From Holacanthus passer (lineage: Eukaryota; Chordata; Actinopteri; Pomacanthidae): a stretch of 64,000 nucleotides of DNA. Below, piece by piece: positions 59,000 through 64,000 of the stretch (within the stretch, counting starts at the first letter, position 1; each line of letters starts with the position of its first letter). The stretch is taken from assembly GCA_025331565.1 (NCBI GenBank), contig JAFREQ010000079.1, positions 496,001-560,000 on the forward strand, in the 5' to 3' direction. A program made the position numbers and the translations under genes. The notes below the pieces were generated by a model that was not told the DNA's origin, searched no databases, and worked only from the letters and a program-made list of their open reading frames with translations.

Positions 59000-60544
59000 A
59001 CGCGTGCCTGCGTGTGTGAGAGAGAGAAAATTTTAATTTTTAATTTGCACAGCGGGATGATAATGAGCACAAAAAGAAATTGTGCCAGCTTCAAAAGCAT
59101 AACCCCCCGGGGTCGAAAACATGAGAGACATCTCGAAATGAAGCTGCGTGAGGAAAGAAAACAACAGCACAACAACAAAAATCAAAACTAAATTGAACTA
59201 GACAGAAACTGAGACAGGGAACAAAACAATACATTAAAAACTAAGTCCAATAGTCGCAAGTGAAAATAAAAGATGTCGTCTGCTGTTTGAATGTGGTTTG
59301 TCTTAATTGGTTACATGGAAAAAAGAGAGTTTGCAGGTTGATGTAAGGACAATGTTTTGCAGTGAGTTGGTGTTTTTGCAGCAAGAAAAAAAAAAAGACT
59401 AAGAGAGACAGAAGTAGAGAAAAAGATCAAACAGGAAGTGAGGGTGACAGACATTAAGAAGAAGTTAAAGACAGATAAAGATGATAAAGGTGAATTGGAT
59501 GAAGGGAGGTCACGTTCTCTTGAGACCAGGAACATACAGACCCGGAGGATACAGACTGTCCCTCCTCCACTGAAACTCAACCATGAAATTCCTCACACCC
59601 GCCTCCTCGGCTCTCCTCCGCCCGGCCCGCGTCGGCCTCAACGCCACTTTGACAGCTCAATAATTGACTGCTTATCTTTTATTAATAGAGGGAGCCATTA
59701 GGCCACGGAGATGCGTCTGGGGTTCGGTCTGCGCAGCTCCGACACAAAGCACCGGCGACCCTCGCATCAGACGCCTCCTCTTTCTTTTTGTCTCATATTT
59801 TGGCATCTGGTCAAAGCTGCACTGTACCGTGGCGTCTTGATTAGCCTCGAACACAACAGAGGTGTCCTCGGTGTCACTGTGGCTTTACAACGAAAAGGCA
59901 ACGCCATCATCACCAAGCAGGAAGTGAACGGGTCCTTTTCAAATCACCAGCATGTCTACTTTTAGAGAAATACAGGCTTTAATCTTAATTTTTGAAAACT
60001 ACAGAGGAGGAAGTCCGTGTAGTCTTCAAAGAGACTGACGATATCAAACCATATCAAATGGTTTCCTTATGATCAAAACTCAAACATCATATAACCTCCA
60101 GATAACAAATTCAGTGCTTTTGCCAAGATCCAAACTGGAGAGTCTCACTGATGTCGTCTAAGTTTAGTCGGACAAAGCAAACAAAGACCAAAGACACGAC
60201 AGCGATTGATCAAAATATCAAATTTTACTTCAATCAATCAATAACACAAACTGAAAGACGAGATTCAAAGAGGTCACTGTTGGTGATAAAGTGTGGAAGC
60301 CAGGAGAGGAGAGAAGCAAAGAGTACACAAGTTCTTAAAACAATTCTTTTTGGATTATGTGAAAACAATTATCTTATGTGTCAAACGTTTCTTTAAATGT
60401 GACTGGGGAATGATTATATAAACTCAATGCAACATCTAAAAAGGTTTGTTATTACCACAGTATGATTATTATGTAACAATGTGTAAAAAAAAATTACTAT
60501 GCAACAATTATTCTCGATGGAAGCAAAACTTATTACATCCATGT

Positions 60545-60780
60545 GAAAGTCAGCAGAGTTATTATGATCCATCCTCTGGGAACTATGAATGTCTGCAGCA
60601 AATTTTGTGCCAATCCATCGAATGGATGTTGAGATATTGGAAAGGATAGGTGAAAGCTTTGACCTGGCACTAAATGAAGATCACCAAACTCATTATGACT
60701 CATCCTCCGGGCACCATGAACAATCCATCCAATAGTGGTAGAGATATTTTAGTCTGAACCGACAGACTCAGCCATCCCAG
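60545..60780 (+). repeat. Teleost interspersed repeat, rearranged copies
   Basis: Two successive phrases of the family at 5391 occur: ttatgatccatcctctggga ... gtgccaatccatcgaatgg, then attatgactcatcctccggg ... gtggtagagatatttt. The segment appears internally duplicated or is a chimera of two copies. Confidence 0.55.
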
Positions 60781-62984
60781 GAGTCCCACTGCTCGTGTGG
60801 TTAAAAATAGAAAACAGCAACTTCTGAGGAAACTTTGGCATTGAAACCACAAATAAATCTCACTAATGAGACATTATAAGATACTAAAAAATAATGAGCT
60901 GAGAGATAAAAGATATTGAAGCAGCCTAGTGTGACTAAATAAAGCATTATCTGGCATAACAAAACATTTATTGAATCCGACACCGACTAGTTTCCCAACT
61001 GACCAACAACAGTCGATAAACTAATGTCTGCTGGTGGATCTAAACCAGAGTATTGAGCAGGCTAACTTTCTGTGAACCCCAGAGTGAAAAACACAAAGAT
61101 CGATAGCAGTATCTCTCACTATCTTCAGTCCACGTACTGGACCGAGGGTGATGGAGGTTTACGGCCTTTAGTACCTGCAGACACCAGAGCCGAAGCCTTG
61201 GAGGGAGGCTCATCCCGAGATAAACAGCCCTGCAGGGGAGATAAGACTTATTGAAGGAGCACTCAAGCAAACACAGACCTTCAGCTTTTGTGTTTCCAGT
61301 CCTGCAGAGACTTTCTCGAGCTGATCAGATGAAGACAACAGCTTTCTGCAGGGACGAGGACAGACTGAGGAGGAGGAGGCTCAGCGGGCTATAAATAAAG
61401 GCTTTAATCTTAAAGTTTAATATATGGATTTTGGGAAAACAACTGCGGTGCAATATTAACTGTTGTTTTATTGTCTAGACTGTTTCATATGCAACCAAAC
61501 AGCTGTCAGCTTTCTGTGATGTGCATCAGCTCATCGGGATTCTTCTATTCCTCATGGTCGATTCGCATCAACTCTCCAGAAAAACTGCAGTTTTATCAGA
61601 TTCGCTCTCCAGATTGACACATCCTGGTTACTGTACCTTGACTGTTTCTCCTGTCTGCATAATACATCTGGTGTTTGTGCAGGAATTTAAATTTTGGATG
61701 GAAAAATTGTATTGTAAATATGCATATCTGCAAAGATTTTGGAAGCTCTGTCTGCCTGTCAAAACAACACATTCGTTAAAAAAACTCAGGATTACCATGA
61801 AACCAACAAACATTTTTTTAATTTTCTGAACTGCAATGTGTGTATGTATGAATGTTTTGAACTAAAAAGGAACCAATTATCTAAAACGCTGCTTCAACTC
61901 TGCAACAAAATTAGAAATAGGTCGCTCTCCAGCTTTAGTTTTGTTGTCGTGATTCGATTTTTATCTGCATTGCCCAAAAATATCCACATTCATCTCTTCT
62001 GTTGATGAGACGCTCCTTTATTTCACACAGAGCTGAGTTATTTCTGAAGCTGGCTGAATGCAGCACAGTGTCCTCCAAACTCGGCGGAACACACAAATAA
62101 CAAGCTGTTGAATGCTGAAGAGCCATCCACAAAGAAAGAGCTTAATAATCAAATCTGCCCATTTCTGCCCCGTGCCAGAGATCCTTGGCCGTGAGATTGA
62201 ATGCAGAGAGAGAGAAAACACTGGAGTAGAGCTGACGTAGAGCTGCGTCCACTAAACCAGAAGAAGAAGAAACCTTTTTTTTTTTTTTATGTATAATGAA
62301 TGAAATCCATTAAAAATGCAAGACGGCGAGATATGAATTCCATTTCCAGCTCAGAGTAAGAGTGACCTAGAAACAATTAAAACCACAATGGAGCCCGAAT
62401 CTGATTTTATCTCCAGGGAGATTTGTACGTCTGAGGTTACACAACTGTATTTTGCAGGTATGACTGTTCATTTGGGAGAATAAGAAGAGGTGGAATGTCA
62501 TAAAAGAAAGACAAGGCGAGGAAGCAGGTTACGCGTCGGCACTGAGGTCTGCGGTTAAACCAGCTGACGCACAACAGAGGCGGGCGAAGAAACATCAAGC
62601 AGCCAGGGGAGAGCCGGGTCGTTAAATGTTTCGCAGCCAAAGTGGAGAGAATCTAACCCACTAAAGAACACAGAGTGATCCGTGCCCTCCGAGAGCCCCG
62701 GGGGGCCGCAGCACGAACTGGAATACAAATGAGGCCTTTGTGTGCAGCGATCTGCAGCGCGCCGCTCCTCGCCGCTCCACCCCTGATGCCACGCTGCTGG
62801 ACGCCCACTTAATCAATTCTAGGCACAAAAAGCACGACATTCTTAGAAATTAAATGTGATTGCAAAACAATGCTTCAGGACAGCGGCCTCCTCACTTCTG
62901 GGAAGACTTTGCAGAAGATTTTTTTTAACCTGGCTGCAGGGATTCAGGAGCTTTAGTGAGGCTGGAGATAAGACCTGGCTCACA

Positions 62985-63165
62985 CCTCATCCCAGACGTG
63001 TCGATGGGGTTGAGGTGAGGGCTGCGTGAAGGCCAGTCATGGTCTTCACTGTCATGATGGAGGAGAGAGTCTTTCCCAAACTGGTGACACTTGCATCCAA
63101 AATATCAATGCACGCTGTTGTGTACATACATATTTCCCTTTACTGGAATCAACAGGGCATAGTGA
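62985..63165 (-). pseudogene. Tc1-like transposase remnant
   Basis: Read on the minus strand, 63006-63052 gives EDHDWPSRSPHLNPID, the C-terminal catalytic WPxxSPDLNPIE block of Tc1/mariner DDE transposases with the third Asp changed to His. Sequence at 63050-63165 (cccaaactggtgacacttgc; cctttactggaatcaac) continues the same element. Between them a stretch of several tens to a couple of hundred bases appears deleted. No inverted repeats remain; it is a dead fragment. Confidence 0.65.
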
Positions 63166-63357
63166 CCTTCTTCGGCTGCTCCCTTTTTTTTTTCATTTGT
63201 TCCACTTCTGGACTTAACTTTCATTGCTATTGCTGTCTAAGGTAAACACAAGCAGTCCTGGTTGATTCACACAACCTACTATATAATAAATATAAGATGC
63301 CAATATTTGGAGAAGACTCATAAAGATTCATACAAATTGGTTAATTAACACCATAGT

Positions 63358-63625
63358 TTCAAATTTTAACTTTAAATGCTAATCAACTACTTAATTGATT
63401 GTTTCATTCATTTTCAAGCAAAAATAGTTTTAAAAAGTCAGGATTTGCTGCTTATCTTTGTCCTGTGTAACAATAAACTTTTGGAGTTTTGGACTTTTGC
63501 TCAGACAAAACATCTTGAACATCATTTGGTATTTTTTCCTCTATTTTTCCTAGACCAAATAATTAATCAAACAATCAAAACAATATTTACAGATTAATCG
63601 ATAATGTAAATAATGGTTAGTATCA
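63358..63625. repeat. AGAGCTRCAAC MITE family, fragment
   Basis: The segments aatcaactacttaattgatt, ttggagttttggacttttgc, agaccaaataattaatcaaa and cagattaatcgataatg match the interior and end of the family seen at 21965. Confidence 0.5.
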
Positions 63626-64000
63626 TCTCCATCTGATCCATCAATGCAAAACAATGTGAAAACTGACCATCCTTCATTTTGAGCCACAGAGTTAAACATT
63701 TTGACTAAATGTGGATTAAACAAACAGCCGGCACTTCAGATCCCATTACAGCAGGATGTGAAGTGTCCTAGATAATGATTTTCATGCGAGTAGAGAGTTT
63801 GTTAAAAGGACTTATAATGGCAAAACAAAAAAAGTTGGCCCCGGCTCTTTTGTCTGAGTAATTATAGAGCCGTCCACAGATGAACCGTGCAGTCACAACA
63901 GCGAGACCGCGTCGGCACATATCTCTGTGCTGTTTGGTTAAAGAGCCCTCAGGCAGGATCTCTCATCCCGACGCTGACGGCTTTTTACATTATAGGCCGG

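Larger units (their letters stand above)
43041..64000 (-). other. pacs2: Probable pacs2 intron 1 (at least 21 kb)
   Basis: Exon 2 starts in the middle of an arginine codon, so a coding exon 1 (ATWEVD...CVPR in mammals) must exist upstream. Scanning the minus strand to 64000 I could not find it. The interval holds microsatellites, a SINE and a Tc1 remnant, and repeat fragments. Several GC-richer islands (about 44870-45300, 46540-47000, 57140-57400, 59580-59720, 62640-62820) carry no recognisable protein. Some could be enhancers or an unrecognised untranslated exon. Confidence 0.6.

Overview
The window is vertebrate nuclear DNA, most likely from a teleost fish. It holds large intron-split genes with GT-AG splice sites, CA/GT and GA microsatellites, and several interspersed repeat families that I recognise from teleost genomes. 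Protein-coding sequence is confined to short exons, all on the minus strand, belonging to three recognisable genes.

Layout, left to right: (1) 1-2827 is the start of actn1 intron 1, and 2828-2926 is its first coding exon, with a promoter-like GC-box/CCAAT region just above it. Alpha-actinin-1 is an actin cross-linker, and the rest of the gene lies off the left edge. (2) 3.4-9.8 kb is intergenic and holds MITE copies and other repeats. (3) 9,781-23,123 is a complete dcaf5 gene: nine coding exons, 797 residues, a WD40 substrate receptor of CUL4-DDB1 ubiquitin ligases. Its CpG-rich 5' end is at about 22.9-23.4 kb. (4) 23.4-27.1 kb holds two MITE copies, a foldback repeat, a prokaryote-looking short open frame, and the probable pacs2 3' UTR. 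(5) 27,092-43,040 holds 23 coding exons of pacs2 (839 residues), everything except the first coding exon. PACS-2 is a sorting adaptor acting at endosomes and at ER-mitochondria contacts. (6) 43,041-64,000 has no recognisable exon and is best read as pacs2 intron 1, with exon 1 beyond the right edge. It carries microsatellites, a SINE remnant, a Tc1-like transposase remnant and other repeats.

Exon joins were worked out by hand: each join keeps the reading frame and each exon length matches its residue count. actn1 and dcaf5 sit in the same order and orientation as ACTN1 and DCAF5 on human 14q24, while pacs2 as next neighbour differs from the human map. The three genes do not form a pathway; their adjacency is a matter of synteny. 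I found no undescribed multi-gene system. The points most worth a second look are a perfect CArG box in actn1 intron 1, a TG microsatellite in place of the polypyrimidine tract in a 96-bp pacs2 intron, a GC-AG intron in pacs2, a telomere-like repeat inside an inverted-repeat element, and the prokaryote-looking open frame near 25 kb.
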